Positions 21,193 through 33,427 of a DNA stretch of 64,000 bases are shown piece after piece. Position numbers and translations under genes: made by a program. Source of the DNA: Dipteris shenzhenensis (Eukaryota > Polypodiophyta > Polypodiopsida > Gleicheniales); NCBI GenBank assembly GCA_047967505.1, contig CM106541.1; one strand, given 5' to 3'. How positions within the stretch are numbered: the stretch's first letter is position 1; each line of letters opens with the position of its first letter. Below the pieces are notes generated by a model that was given only the letters and a program-made list of their open reading frames with translations, was not told the DNA's origin and ran no database searches.

Positions 21193-21985
21193 AAAGAAAG
21201 AAAGATATATTAACGTCCACGGGAGGCCTCGCGGGCCTATGGGACAAAAGTGCAGAAACAAAGTAAACTCATACAAGCCGCTATGGGCTGGGGCGAAGGG
21301 CTCGCTAAGGCCCTCGCTGAGTACTAGAAAACACATAAATTGAAATACTAATGTAGTACATCATATCAAGTCAGGCTAGAAAAAGCCAAATAGTGTGTAA
21401 CATGAGTGAGGCATGTCAAGCGCTCAGGGCTAATGCTCCAAGAACATGATCTGGCTCCATGTATCCAAGCTCCGTGATAGCTCTCTGGTGTGACACAAAG
21501 AGATCACGTATCTGCATCTGTTGAGCTGTCTGGCGTTGTGGTGGGGAGCATGGTCTCCTCGATCTCTGGATCCGATGGGCTATGTCAAGTGTAATGCCAC
21601 GTCTCTATCGGTCGCCTCTGAGGAGAGCTGAGATAGGTCGAAGAGGAGAAGGAAGCCGTCCAAGAGGAGTCATCGTCCTTGGGAGGCATGGCTAACTAGT
21701 ATTGATAAGTGACAAGACCCCTCAAGGGAGAAGGAAGCTGACCAATAGGAGTCATCATCTCAGGGAGGTATGGCCCTAACAAAAACCAATCTCCCATTAA
21801 AGCGGCCATGCCTCTATCCCAAAGATCCTAACAAGCTCACGACTCAAGTTAGCAAGTGATCAATGTCTGAATGATAGACTTTGAGAATAGAATTTGTGTG
21901 AGGATCTCATCTCACATTGTGGATGTACGGAGAAAGGCAACTCTCAAATCATCCAAAATGTGAATGAGATCACATAAAGAAACAT
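21193..21985 (-). mobile_element. LINE-C 3' end, split from its body by an L1
   Basis: The minus-strand terminus is (GAAA)n at 21193-21204 on the plus strand, then the tail hairpin GTCC (21215) ... GGAC (21245). The remaining 0.7 kb has only a short coding trace (IRDLFVSHQRAITELGYME near 21450-21520). Tail layout and orientation match the LINE-C copy at 30.6 kb, and LINE-C ORF2 on the far side of the intervening L1 lacks its 3' end. I therefore infer this is the missing end. It contains a diverged direct repeat (AGGAGAAGGAAGC at about 21645 and 21730). Confidence 0.6.
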
Positions 21986-22169
21986 GTTTTTTTTTTTTGG
22001 CAAAGAGAGACTTCTATTAAGTATTAAAGAAAAACCGTTAGAGCAGCTCCATACGGGATACATCAGGCAAAGCATGAAAAGCTCAAGAGCCAAAAAGAAA
22101 GGATTGAGGCTGATAGTGCCATCTCAATCCTGTAGAAACCTCCAAGAAAAAGGGAGAACCCCTCCAACC

Positions 22170-24108
22170 TCAAAGAAATATAGTCCTTCTAGAAGAGGCT
22201 GCCCGTGAAGGGCCCTGCATGCTAGCCCATATGGCTATCAAAGTGTGAACCGTGTCAGTCCAAATACCAATGAACACTTGTGATGGGTGTATCTGGGTGC
22301 CATCCAAGGCCTCACTACATCTGGCTCTCCAAATGTGCCAAGAGGAAATGCTAGCCAAAATCTCCCAAGAGGTGTCCATGAAGCTTGAGAAGCTCTGAAG
22401 GGAGTAAGTGGCCTGAGAAGCTCTGAAGGGAGTAAGTGGTACATCCTGAAGAGAGCAGGGCTCTATCACCTGCCGGCGGACCGAGAGTGCCCAAGAACAA
22501 GGCTCACCCTCATAAAACACCTGGGGCCCGGCAGGTAAGGGATAACCATGCGACTGAGCCCCAAGTCATGAAGAAAGGGGAAGTATGAAAGATGTTGAGT
22601 ATCCGAGCAACCCCTTTCCAAACAGTCCTCGCCTGACTGCAGTCCCAAAGGCAATGTCACACTGACTTCTCTGCAGAATGACATCAAGGACAAGTGGGAT
22701 AAGCCCCAAATCGTGATCTCCACAGGTTCACTGCAATCCCTCCATGAATAAAAAGCCAAAAGAAAAGAGTGATCTTTCTATTTCTGAGGGATTTCCAGAG
22801 CCTCCTCCAGAAATTTCTACGCAAATCTGCGGTGATGAAGAAGCTTTCCCAATGGGGGGCTCTGGAGGGAATCCAACCCCTACTGTTCAACTGAAATCTC
22901 CTGGCATTATCAACCATGAAACGAAAGAAGGGAATCCCCCTCTCTCGGTGCCCATGATCTATCCACTCCCACTCTCCTGGATCCCACTGCAAGCACCTAA
23001 TAGGTGCACCTCCATATAACCACAACCTCCAGGATCCCAAGGCCAAGAGCAGAGGGTCGAGTCTAAGTACCACTGCAAGCCCGCTCCTTGGTCCACAAAA
23101 CCAGCAATCCTGACAGGCTGAAAGGCAACCTCAAGAAGAATGCCATCCTTGGATATAGAGAGTAAACCTCCATCCCCAATGTCAAAGACCAGTGCGTCTT
23201 CCCCGAGACCTCGGAGAGCGATCACCTGTAAAGGAACTGATGTCCTCGAAAAAGCCCCCATCCAAGTGGTGGAAGTAATAGGCAACTCAACTGTCCATTC
23301 CACTGGGATGGCTGCACCTATTTGCTGAATCCTGCGTGCTACCCCTCTGAGGTGACTCACGGACTGCAGTCTTTGATCTCAAGTCGCCTTATAAAAGCTT
23401 TGCAAGTGCCTACGGTGTAGGCGGGGCCTCTCTCCCATTTAGACCACTGCATGTAATGGGAAGTGCCTAGTGGTCTGGCATGCTCGTCAAGAATACTATC
23501 ATTTCAAATGATTGCTTGCCTATCAATCTCTTCGACAGTAGAAGGTGGAATCCTTAGAAGAGTGTTCCTGGAGCTCCCCCAAGCTTTCAGGATGGCAGTC
23601 ATGAGAGGAGAGGCAGGAGATCTGAGAGGGGCGAAAGTGAAAACCCAGCGAGGACTATCCACCCAATCATCTCCCAAGGTTGGTGTGCAAGCCTGAATGC
23701 GTCATCCTTCCAAGGTTCCTGCCTAGGCATGAGTCCCCTCACCACCACCTTACAAAGCAATGCCCTGCACTACAAGTCCGGGTCAATGACATTAAGGCCC
23801 TCTTCACATGTAGGGAGAATAATGGTCTCCCAAGCCACCCTTGTTGCAACATCTGCTGTGCCATCAAGTCCACTCCATAAAAAATTCATGACTGGTCTGA
23901 TGAGCTGAGTGATGCAATCCCTAGACCGGCACCAGCAAGAACACACAAACCAGGAGGTGGCCAAGAGAACCTGGTTCACTACCACAACTCTAGATGCAAG
24001 GTCGAGTTTGGCAGAGCTCCAGAAAAGGAGCTTTTTTCTCATACTTTCTAGTACTGGGGCAAACTGCTGTGCTGGAGAGATGTCCACCAATCCTACCTGG
24101 CATCCCAA
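22170..24108 (-). pseudogene. L1 thumb, post-RT region and zinc-binding domain
   Basis: Thumb and GGL-type region at 23770-24108 (FAPVLESMRKKLLFW, FLWSGLDG). The post-thumb region is at 22959-23700 (GVARRIQQIGAAIP, LEVAFQPVRI). The zinc-binding domain is at 22684-23073 (NRKITLFFWLFIHGG, NLWRSRFGA) with its Cys pair at the frame break. The C-terminus is at 22170-22520. Several frameshifts. A 28-bp tandem repeat (22386-22413, 22414-22441) adds extra codons. Confidence 0.85.
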
Positions 24109-24129
24109 ATACCTGATAGGAACACCCCT

Positions 24130-25500
24130 CTAAATCAAGGAAAAGCCAATGTCAACTCCCCAGCCTGGAGTGTCCTCATCATTGATCCAAAAGCCAAAGG
24201 ATTTATGCCAGTTAATGTGTGCCCCTGCAGCCGAGCAAAAAATATCCAAGGCTGTCGGGAAAGAATCAAGTGACTGCGAAGAGGCCTCAATAAAAATAGC
24301 AGTGTCATCAGCCAACTCACAGTCAAGAAGCTTCTGCTCCTGTCTCAAGGGCAATCTCAGCCCAAAAAGCTCAACTTGAGATCTAAGGAAGATACTCATA
24401 GCTTCTGCCACAAAAAGAAAGAGGAAGGGGGCTAAAGGGCATCCCTGACGAACTAATCTGGAAATCTGAAACTTGTCACCCCTTACCTCTCCAATCAAAA
24501 CCTGGATGTGGGCTGATCTGTAAAGGGAGGCCACCTCTCTAATCCAAGCATCTGAAAATCCAAACTGTAGAAGAGTGCCCTCAAGAAAACCCCAATCTAC
24601 TCTGTCATAGGCTTTCTCGAAGTCCAGGAGTAGAACTGCTAGCCTCTGCCCACTCTGCATCGCCCACTTTGTGGCTTCCCAAAAGGAAAAGATGTCATAA
24701 AAAATGCTCCTGCCATGCACAGAGCCTGTCTGAGTATCATGGATGAGGTCTAGAAGAAGGGGCTGTACTATGATGCTGAACGCCTTGGCAAGGATTTTGT
24801 AAAGAGTGCCCAAAAGAGTGATGGGTCTCCAATGGGATACAAAATTCCTATTGCCACCTTTCGGGATAAGGTGAATGAGTCCCTCGGTCAGTGAGTCAGG
24901 CATCGCACCCAAGTCCCAAATGCCCTGCAGGGCTGAAGTAATATGATCGCCTATCATATTCCAAAAGGCTATAAAAAAAGGAGTAAGACCATCGGAACCA
25001 GGGCATTTGCCCTTATGAAGGGCAGAGAGAGCAGTCTTGAGTTCTGTGTTGGTAAAGCGTGAATCAAGTGAGCATAACATCTCTGGGGTGACCAACACAG
25101 GTAAACTCTGCCAAACTTCATCTCTAGCCACCTCTCTAGCCTCTGAGTTTGGATCTGCGGAAAGTAGGGAGGCATAGAAAGCTGTCGCTAAGTGCATGAC
25201 GGGGATGGGATTGCAAAACGCCGTCAGAGTCAATAAGCTGCCTGACACTCTCTCTACTATGTCTGGAACCAAGTGTAGAGAAAAAGTGTTTATTGACTCT
25301 CCCTCCCATCGCTCTCTGATCAAGCAAGGTCTACAAGGGAGCCCTTGCCGCAGCAAGGCGCTCTTGTATCCAAGCATCTGATGGTCGTTTCTGCTCCTCC
25401 CTCTGTAAGGTTGCCAACTGCCGGCGGATACCGATCTCTCGCCTGAGTACCTCACCTTGCCGAGCACTAGGAACGGAGTGATAAAAGTCGCTGATACTGG
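24130..25500 (-). pseudogene. L1 linker and reverse transcriptase with intact catalytic box
   Basis: The 457-codon ORF reads correctly from about residue 100 onward; its first hundred residues are an out-of-frame version of the linker, so a frameshift lies near 25200. A small in-frame loss removes about 13 residues of the linker (LDQRA-MGGRVNK). RT motifs: KCPGSDGLTPFF, IHLIPKGG, WRPITLLGTLYKILAK, LLDFEKAYDRVDW (293-305), RQGCPLAPFLF (352-362), ELADDTAIF (catalytic, 396-404). Both Asp residues are kept. Confidence 0.9.
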
Positions 25501-25506
25501 CAAGTG

Positions 25507-26104
25507 CTATGGCCACATGTGAAGGACCGGCCACCCCCCCTGCATATGAGAAACCCAGATCTCCAACACTACCTCTGTGAGAGTCTCATCCGTGTATAAG
25601 GCATCAGGGATCCTGATACTGTGAGATCGTCCTCTCAGATGAGGCTCTGAGATGGACAAAATTACCGGAAAATGGTCTGAAGTGGAAACACCGCGCAATG
25701 TCAGCCCACGAGAGCAACTCTTTCCAAAACAAAACACGGTCCCCTCTATTGTTCGGAGCATAGAGGTTGAGGAAACCAACCTTATGTCCGTCAATCAGAA
25801 GTAAAACCCACTGGGCCCTTGAGGGGGTTATGGTACCGTGTCCAATGACCAGAGGGAGATTAGAATCTGAAACTGAAATGCATGTACCTCCTCTGGTTCC
25901 CAAGGCAGGAAGCCAAAGAGTCCGGCCTGAGAGCATCTTACCTAACTTGGAGCAATCTCTGACATCCAGTTTGTGTTCCTGAAGAAAAAGAATGTCTAGG
26001 GAACCACCTAAAACACCTGGATGGAGCTGATTCCTGATCAACTGTCTGCGATGGCGATGAGGGATGCCGCTCAATTCCTGTATACTCCAACTGGCTGTCC
26101 TCAT
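25507..26104 (-). pseudogene. L1 endonuclease, centre deleted
   Basis: The apurinic-type endonuclease nicks target DNA to prime reverse transcription. MRTASWSIQELSG starts at 26104 (the SWNIQG-type first motif with an altered residue), then ILFLQEHKL (catalytic Glu) and FLNLYAPNNRGDR. The reading then drops to GVSTSDHFPV (SDH motif, 25507-25794). The GDFN-containing centre of about 100 residues is missing at the WADIAR/GVSTSDH joint, so it could not nick DNA. Confidence 0.85.
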
Positions 26105-26125
26105 CGGCGGGAGGAAGTGGGTTGG

Positions 26126-27881
26126 AATACCTTACCCGATCGGAAAAAGAAACCTCTACCGATGCCAGTCTCGGTAGCCTCTCACAAGGTAGGTCCCAGA
26201 CTCTATGGGTCACTGTCTGAAAGGTGGCATCGATCTAAAGAGGGGTCATAGCAAACTCTGCCTGTACTATCTGATGGGGGACTGAGGGCTTACTATGAAT
26301 CATCTTGGGTCCCACGATTATCTATAGCCGCTCAAATCTCTTCCACTCTGCTGTTGAAATATCACACCCTCAGAACGGTGCTGCATACATGGCAGTTGGT
26401 CTCACTAGGGTGTCGAAAAGCTAGCACTTCGTCGGTGGGTCCTGGAAGTGCGCCTAGAAACACTGTTGCTCTAGCCAGGCCAAAGCATCATATCCTCGTG
26501 TGAGGCATGCTTGAGCTGCATGGATCATTGTGAAAACTGCACCCAAGTATGTGTAGGACTGCACAATCTCTACTGGCTGACCTCAGTAAGTGTAGCTATG
26601 TTGATGGAGCACGGGTATGAGGTGTTAAAGATCATAACCTTGGTCTTCCCAAGGTTAACTGTCAGATCTCCTCGAGGACCTCTAGATGTCTTTGTAATCC
26701 CTCTGCTGAGGACGACAGGAGGACTATGTCATCCGCATATAGTAGTATCGGTACCAACAAATCAGCCAGCGGTGATCCCTCGCGTCCCAAGCAGTTTATG
26801 AAGGATGTGATCTCATCAATGTACAGGCCCAAGAGAGTCAGTGAGAGGGGGCATCCATGTTTCACCCCAATCGTGCTCTCCACCCAGCCTGATAGGCCTC
26901 TTGGGGCATGAACACGTCCCCTGACGGACTCATATAGGCTCATCACCCCCAAATCAGAACCTCTGGGACCTGCATCTCCTGAGTCTCCTGATCATGCGGG
27001 ATCGTGGGACAGTGTCGAAAGTCTTCCGAAAGTCTACAAAGCAAGCATAGACTTTGTGACACCTCAACCTCGCCTCCTCAATGATAGCCCTCAGTGTGAA
27101 GATGTGGTCTAGGGTGGAATGCTGTCTCTGAAATCTTGCCTGTCCGAGAGCACGCTACCCATGTGCCTCTGTGTGATTGTTGATCTCTCTCTCTAGTACA
27201 GATCCATAGATCTTGGCCAAAGTGTGGCCAATCATGAGAGTGCGGTAGTTCCTAGTGTCCATGGGGTCACCCCTTGTGTATTGGAACGATGGTGGTAGTG
27301 CTCCAAGAGGGTGGAAAGCCGTGGCATGTGGCGTGGTTGAACATCTGTGCTAGGATCGGGACCAAAACCTCGTGCCTGTGTGCGAAATGCTCCATCCGTA
27401 GCCCCTCATGATCATGTGCTCTCCGGTCATGTAGCCGACGGAGTGCTGCCCGCACATTCTATGTAGTGAACAAGTGACAAGTGGCGGGTCTAGGCATAGC
27501 GGACATATCAGGTGGTGCCTGCATCAAAACATCATAGAGAGAGCATGCGTATGTGTGCCAAACACCCGAGTCTATGATGGGGATAGGAGGCTTCCTCTCC
27601 AATAGGAGCCCGCATCCAATAGTAGGATCCCCTCCTCTGAACGAACTAATCACCTCGTCCATCCAATGGGTGAGGAAAGCCTGCTGCTTGCGGCGTGTCA
27701 ACCGTCGTGAGATCCTTTGTGCCTTAGGTGGTGTCAAGTGGCCAAGGGCTTGCTCATGTGTGAGATGAGCTCTCATCTCTCTGCACTCATCATCATACCA
27801 GGGGTTCTGAGGCATCTTTTCCACTGAAATGCGCCCAGGCCGAGTCATAGGGAAAGATCTGATAGCTGCATCCGTGACCAC
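26126..27881 (-). pseudogene. LINE-C ORF2 reverse transcriptase, frameshifted
   Basis: Minus-strand pieces in order: linker (27459-27881, MTRPGRISVEKMPQNPWYD..., TRRKQQAFL), RT fingers (27267-27455, HEGLRMEHF, TTTIVPIHKG), palm (26662-26952, ESTIGVKHGCPLSLTL and PILLYADDIVLL with both catalytic Asp). Then in other frames ERLQIIVG and VPHQIVQAEF near 26.3 kb, aligning with the 31-33 kb copy. The reading ends near 26125, where the L1 interrupts. Confidence 0.88.
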
Positions 27882-27894
27882 TATGGCAAGGGTG

Positions 27895-28870
27895 TCAGAT
27901 GCGGTCTACCTCGTTCCCAAGAAGTAAACCTTGGAGCTCCTGTGCCAAATGGCTGACGTAAACGGGGTCAAGGGTACGGTCAAAGTGGACCTGTACACAA
28001 GTGGGAGTGGGGGGGGCTCTCCATGTGACTGGCGTAGCGGTGGAGATACGGAAGGATAGGTATGAGTGGTCAGCACCTAGCGAGGGACGAGGCACAACAA
28101 AGTCGTGTACCCGTGAGGTGAAGGATAGGGGACCAAGTAGGTAATCCACTATACTAGTACATGGCAGGAAACAAGTGAACCCACCAGATAATGGCCATCT
28201 CTGTAGGCCATTATATATGATTAGGTCATGGATAGCCCCCAGGTCAAATAGATGCCGGCCATATCCCGTCACGTGTGGTGCATCCGCTGAGTGTCTCACT
28301 GTCCCAAGTTGTGCAATGTCTAGTTCTGGTACTATGAGAAAGTCTGATGTAAAGTCAAGTAGGCCCACTTGCCTGTCACCTATGCGTGCATTGAAGTCAC
28401 CAAGAAGGAGGCTGTCTCCTAGTTTGGAGAACTCAATGAGATCGTCATGTATCATCTCATATGGGCTATGTCCCTTTGTAGTGACTGCGTGTGCATAAGG
28501 TGATGTATCTGGGGGAAAGTAGCACACTGCCATGTAGATTGGTCGGGCATCAGGTATCTGGACATGGACCCACATATGTCGCACGTGCTCCTCTCTCCGA
28601 ACCACCGAAATGAGGGGTCTCAAATGTGATCTAAAGAGGATGGCCACTCGTCCGGAGCCACGCACTCCACTGTCTCCCCTCATTTCCTTCCGATGGGCTG
28701 ACTCCCATGTATATCCTGCCATAGTGGGCAGTCCTCTCTCTGGACTCTCATGTGTCTCGGTGTAAAAGATCATGTCTCTCCTAGTGTATGTCTTCGAGAA
28801 TCCTCCTAGCAGACCAGAGTGTGCCATTGCAGTTCCAGACTGCCATCTTGAGTTCATTATGTGCATTCAT
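27895..28870 (-). pseudogene. LINE-C endonuclease (intact domain)
   Basis: 323 open codons. Apurinic/exonuclease III-like endonuclease with YTETH (catalytic Glu), GVRGSGRVAIL, MAVCYFPPD, LLGDFNARIGDR (residues 154-165), SIVDYLLG (238-245) and GADHSYL (264-270). All key residues of the fold are visible. The start is uncertain: the WNCNG-type first motif is in a different frame near 28850. It nicks DNA for target-primed reverse transcription; here it is separated from RT by a frame break near 27890. Confidence 0.88.
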
Positions 28871-28924
28871 CCCATTGGTCCGACACCGTCATAACTCCCA
28901 TCTTCCTTCTCTTCCCTAGCTGGT

Positions 28925-29848
28925 CTCTCGTGGATAATGACTTTACCATCTCTATATACAGCCCATTTTCCTGCCTCCCTTGCTGCCATTACTCATACCA
29001 TTCCCTCCCTTTCGGTGCTCCTGCTGTAGGAGGATTAGATCATCATCCAAATATATCCTAGTCCCTTTCAATGCTGCTCTCATGCTCATAATGGTGGACC
29101 TATCCATGGCATTCCGGAATTTCATTACTAAGGGTCTCATTGGTGTTTCAGCTTACCTACTCTCCAGGCTGTCTCGCATGTGAGATTAACCCCCATTTTA
29201 GTGAACAAAACTTGGGCATCTGCCATTGGGGTATCTCCCACTGTCAAGCCCCTTACAAGCACATTCAAGACCTTGCTGGATCTCCTTTTCTCTTCCTCTA
29301 GAGTCTCAGAGATAAACTCCTTCTTGGGTGCAACTGATCCCTTTTTAACCACTGCTGTCCATTCAAGCATTTCTTCTTTCCCTTTATTGAGTTGTTGTGT
29401 GATCTCAGCATGTTTCCCAATCATCGTGGCCTGCATGGCCGCCATCTCTTTTTTGAGAGCTGCATTCTCTGTTCTGAGTATTTCCATGGCTTTACAACTC
29501 CCCTTTGAAGGCCTTTGCATATCCTTCATTTGCTGTAATTCAACACCCAGTGAATGCATCTTGTCTTAGCTTTACCTTCTCATTTATCCATTTTGTTTTT
29601 TCTTGTTCCCAATCCTCTTTCTTGGCCTTTTCTTTCCTCCATTCTTCTTGTATTTTCCCTCCCTGCTTTTTAAACTCAGCAAGGGTCTTGTCAACGTGGG
29701 ATTTTTCAGCCAATAAGGCCACATTTGTGGCCTCTAGGCTGTCTATTTTTTCAATTAGCACGAGACATATTTTGTTGAGGCATGTGAGCACTTCAGTGGT
29801 ACCTTTGTGGGCTGTCCCATTCGAGAGGGTTGTCAAAGCAGATTCCAA
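28925..29848 (-). pseudogene. LINE-C ORF1 (coiled-coil RNA-binding protein)
   Basis: Two frames: 29540-29848 (MESALTTLS... long coiled coil with charged K/E repeats such as EEWRKEKAKKEDWEQEK) and 29137-29559 (LRTENAALKKEMAAMQ, then KVLNVLVRGLTVGDTPM). The C-terminal piece is at 28952-29140 (RPLVMKFRNAMDRS, KGTRIYLDDDL). Coiled coil plus RRM-like middle plus a basic C-terminal domain is the L1-type ORF1 plan. Homologous to ORF1 at 34.7-36.2 kb (KALNIRIRGIL, MDEDLT). Confidence 0.85.
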
Positions 29849-30597
29849 GGCTTGTTTTCCCCAAATCTCGTGTAGGCATAGTGCAAAGTAGATTTGAAGA
29901 AAAACCCTTGTAGAGGAATAGTGATCTTACATTCTTGCACAAGATCCCTCCCATTTTCCCCTTGGTTGCGGGCCTTTCTTGATCTTGGTGTGTTGCAGGT
30001 CGCCTGCAGCTTATGCAGAGCTGTGGAGCTAGGCCATGAGGGCCTGTTGGAGCCTCAAGTAGGGCCAATGGGCTGCGGGGATACCCAGCACTAGCCCAAG
30101 GATAGCTGTAGGCTTGAGGGCAGTTGAGCAGCAGGCGCAGCTGCACGCCACTGCTGTGACAGCTGGTGCAGTTGCTCGTGACCTAAGACAGCAACTCAGC
30201 TGCTGTATGGCCAAGCCTAAAGGCCTGTGGCAGGCCTAGAGTCCCGCCCACATGAAAGCAGCAGGCATGGCTGTAGCGACAGCAGGGGAGATGACGGGCA
30301 ACAAAGGATGGTGGACAGGGGAGATGACGGGTAGCAGAGGATGGCGGACAACAGGGGAGGTGCGATAGCAGGGGGGTTGACGCAATAGTAGGGGGGGCTG
30401 GCACACAAGCAGAGAGGGCTGAGGGAGGGGGAGGGGCTAGGGAGGCAGAGGGGTTGAGAGGCTAGGGAGGCAGAGGAGCTGAGAGGCTAGGGAGGCGGAG
30501 AGGCTAGGGAGGCGGAAGGGCTGAGAGGCTAGGGAGGCGGAGGGGCTGAGGGGTTAGGGAAGGTGGAGGGGCTGAGAGGCTAGGGGGGCAGAGAGGC

Positions 30598-30598
<1 letters not shown>
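29849..30598 (-). other. LINE-C 5' leader with G-rich minisatellite
   Basis: Upstream of ORF1 on the minus strand. From about 30410 to 30598 it is an array of GGCTAGGGAGGCGGAGGGGCTGAGA-like units. No credible ORF. It ends at the GA tract that carries the next LINE tail. Confidence 0.6.
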
Positions 30599-30633
<35 letters not shown>

Positions 30634-30651
30634 AAGAAAGAAAGAAAGAAA

Positions 30652-31058
30652 GTGTATTATTGTCCACTAAAGGCCAAAATGGGCCCATGGGACATCAAGA
30701 ACTCTGCGTACAAGATAGCACAAAATCAACGTGCCACAAAGAAGAGGCATCGTCGAATATCATCTAAGTGCTACGCAATACAATGCAAGTGAAAGTACAT
30801 ACTGTCGAATCCGAGCCTAAATACAAAGTAAGCTAGATGCAAGGAAACCGCCTCTGGGTGCAAAATGGGGGGATGAGTACAATATGTCAATGCAAAGATA
30901 CAAGTCCATGTATCACGGAGTCTGAGAACCAAAATAATACTGGAAATCCTGTCCATCGACTCTGCCTCCTGCTATGAGAGTACAAATCTGAGCAAAAGTG
31001 AGGTGAGCGGCTGGTGGGGCGAGATCTCCATGAGTAAGTCTCCTCCGAAAAGCTGCCA
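30652..31058 (-). other. LINE-C 3' UTR and terminal hairpin
   Basis: About 0.4 kb after the ORF2 stop with no conserved ORF. It ends with GTCC(30662)...GGAC(30693), inner GGCC/GGCC pairing, then TATTATACACTTTC-type sequence into (TTTC)n on the element strand. The copy at 37025-37450 is almost identical. Confidence 0.8.
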
Positions 31059-33270
31059 TCATCCTGGATCGTCTGGAGATGAGAAGCGGCGAGTACGTCC
31101 CCTATGTAACAAGATCCTGCGGCGTCTACAAACCATCTCATATGTACATCCACAGGGTGGAGGCATGTGTCCTGTGTGAGCTATGACCTCCTCGTGCTCC
31201 TCCTGATACCTGTCATCTGGTATAGCGTGTGTCTGAGCTCTATCGGGCTGGGCTCTATCACGCTCCGGTCTGTGCTGATGGTCTCTGAGGTAGTGTCGTC
31301 GAAGCATAGTGGCCTCCCTGACATAAAGAGCTAGGCAATGCTGATCCTCATAATCCATCACTCGTGAGAGAGGTCCAAAGCCATCCGTGAAGAGACAGTG
31401 GAATCTCCCTCTGATCTCATAATATAGCGGGCATCTGCAAATGAAGTGCTCCTCTGACTCCACCTCTCCCATGGTGCAACAAGGGCAGATCCTGGTCTCT
31501 CGGCCTGGACGCCGTCCATCCTCCATGCGTCGCATCCTACCAGCCTCTATCTCGAGCTGATGCGAAGAGACTCTAAGCTGGCCAAGGGCAATCCTCAGTG
31601 AGTGGGACATGTGGATACCTGTGTAGCCTGGTGGAATGACAAATCCATCCTCTGAGATCCGAAGGAAGTGGTCACGATATGTGGCCATCTTCGTCGGAAG
31701 CTGCGTGGGATAAATCCAAGTGCGGTACGTATGAAGCTGCAGCAAGTCTGCTCTCGTGACCTGACTAAGCTCGTGGCGAGTCAACTCGAGATGAGGGGCA
31801 TCTATGCTGTATCGGAAGGGAGGCAGTCTATCCATGTCTAGTCCAAGAGATGTGAGCCACCTAGTGAGTCTGAAGTACCAGCAGTATCGCGCCCCAGATC
31901 GTGCCAACTCCATAGAAGATGCAAGTGCTAACCATGGCAACCGAGCCCTGCCTGCTGCTGAGTCTCCAAACTCCCTAACCCTGTGCAAATACATGACCGA
32001 CTGAAACGCTGCATCCAATGCAAGGGGAGTAGCTCCAAACTCTGCTAGCATGATCTCGTGCGGAACTGTAGCCTTGGCCCTAATGAGCCGAGAGAACATG
32101 ATGATTTGTAACCTCTCTACTCGTCCCCAATCTGCAGCGCCAAGGTCTCCTGCCCAGAAAGGAGCTGCATACATCACAGCTGGTCTCACCAATGTGTCAA
32201 ATAGCAGGGATTTCGTATCGGGATGCTGAAAGTGGGACTGAAAACACTGACGCTCAAGATGAGCCAACGAAGCATACCCTTTACTAATCCTATCTCGTGC
32301 TGCATATGTCATGGTAAAGATCGGTCCCCTGAAAACTGCCCCCAAATAAGTGTACTCTCTAACAAGCTCAATGGGCTGTCCGTCATAAGTGAAGCAAAAC
32401 TCATCTGTGCTGTAGATACGATCAGAGGTGTTGAAAACCATAACCTTGGTCTTGCCAAGGTTTACGGTCAATCCCCTGTCCTGGCAAAACCTGTGGAGTG
32501 CCTCAATATGTGCCTGGAGGCCCTGAGCAGTAGAGGAAATGAGAACCACATCGTCCGCATACAGGAGGATAGGAATGGAGGATCCTGAGAGAGTAGAGCC
32601 CACACCGCCTGTCATCTGTACGAACATCTCTAGCTCATCAATATATAGTCCAAAGAGAGTAGGAGAGAGCGGGCAACCCTGCTTCACCCCAATCGTGCTG
32701 CATACCTCCTCTGAGAGCCCCTCACATGTCCGAACCCGACCAGTGACCCTCTCATACAAAGCCATGATAGCCCACTGTGTTTCTCCACTGAAGCCCATCT
32801 CGCGAATCCTCTGAAACAATCTGAATCGCGGAACTGTATCAAATGCCTTCCTGAAGTCCACGAAGCAACAATAAAGCCGTTGCCTTCGTGACTTCGCCTC
32901 CTCTACTAGTGCCCTGAGTGTGAGAATGTGGTCAAGCGTCGAATGATCCCTGCAAAATCCAGCCTGCCCTCTGGCTCTGAGTCGTGTCGTCTCGGCATGG
33001 TCATTTATACGGCTTTCCAAAACTGATGCATAGATCTTGGCCATAACGTGGCCAATCATGATGGTCCTGTAATTCGACGGCTCCATAGGGTCCCCCGACT
33101 TGTGGATAGGTACTATGGTATTGCCTAACCAGGACTGTGGTAGGCCTGTACAAACAGACTCATTGAAGAGACGGGAGAGAACAAAAGCTAAGGTATCAAT
33201 CCCATGGATTACATACTCCGCTTGCAATCCATCATGATCCTTAGCTCTCCCGTTCTTCAATCGGTGGACT
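31059..33270 (-). CDS. LINE-C ORF2 reverse transcriptase and C-terminal domain
   Basis: A 733-codon open frame. RT motifs: NGRAKDHDG (3-11), NTIVPIHKSG (47-56), GQAGFCRDHST (98-108), CFVDFRKAFD (132-141), GVKQGCPLSPTLF (191-203), LLYADDVVL (232-240; both catalytic Asp), LTVNLGKTKVM, YLGAVF. The thumb and a long C-terminal region follow, with CPCCTMGEVESEEHFICRC at about 590-610, a Cys/His nucleic-acid-binding knuckle, then a basic tail. There is no RNase H domain. It copies element RNA at the nicked target. Unbroken itself, but detached from the endonuclease by a frameshift, so it is probably not functional as a unit. Confidence 0.9.
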
Positions 33271-33427
33271 GCTGCTCTGGTGTGAAGAGACTAGATGAAG
33301 CTGGCCTAGGGGAGTGGGATAAATCGATATCTGGCTGATCTGGAACATCGTATAGAGCTGAAGTATATGCAGACCAGACACGTGGATCAGTGAGGGGGCT
33401 CTGAGACTTCGAGCGGAGGAATTTTCT

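Larger units (their letters stand above)
21986..26125 (-). mobile_element. L1-like LINE, ORF2 nearly whole, 5'-truncated
   Basis: About 4.1 kb on the minus strand, with a poly-A tail at 21987-21999 (T run). It holds endonuclease, RT, thumb, long post-thumb region, zinc-binding domain and the C-terminal WEILASISSWHIWRARC block. ORF1 is absent, so the copy is truncated at the start of ORF2. It lies inside a LINE-C element: LINE-C ORF2 reading reaches about 26125 from the right and LINE-C 3' sequence resumes at 21985. No clear target duplication was found. Confidence 0.85.

Noticed and set aside
21976-26153. AAAGAAAC on both sides of the L1 as target duplication
   Set aside because: Neither copy abuts the element ends; eight A-rich bases can match by chance.
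30410-30598. Possible CRISPR-like regular repeat
   Set aside because: Units are G-rich, irregular in length and contiguous, without spacers; a minisatellite.
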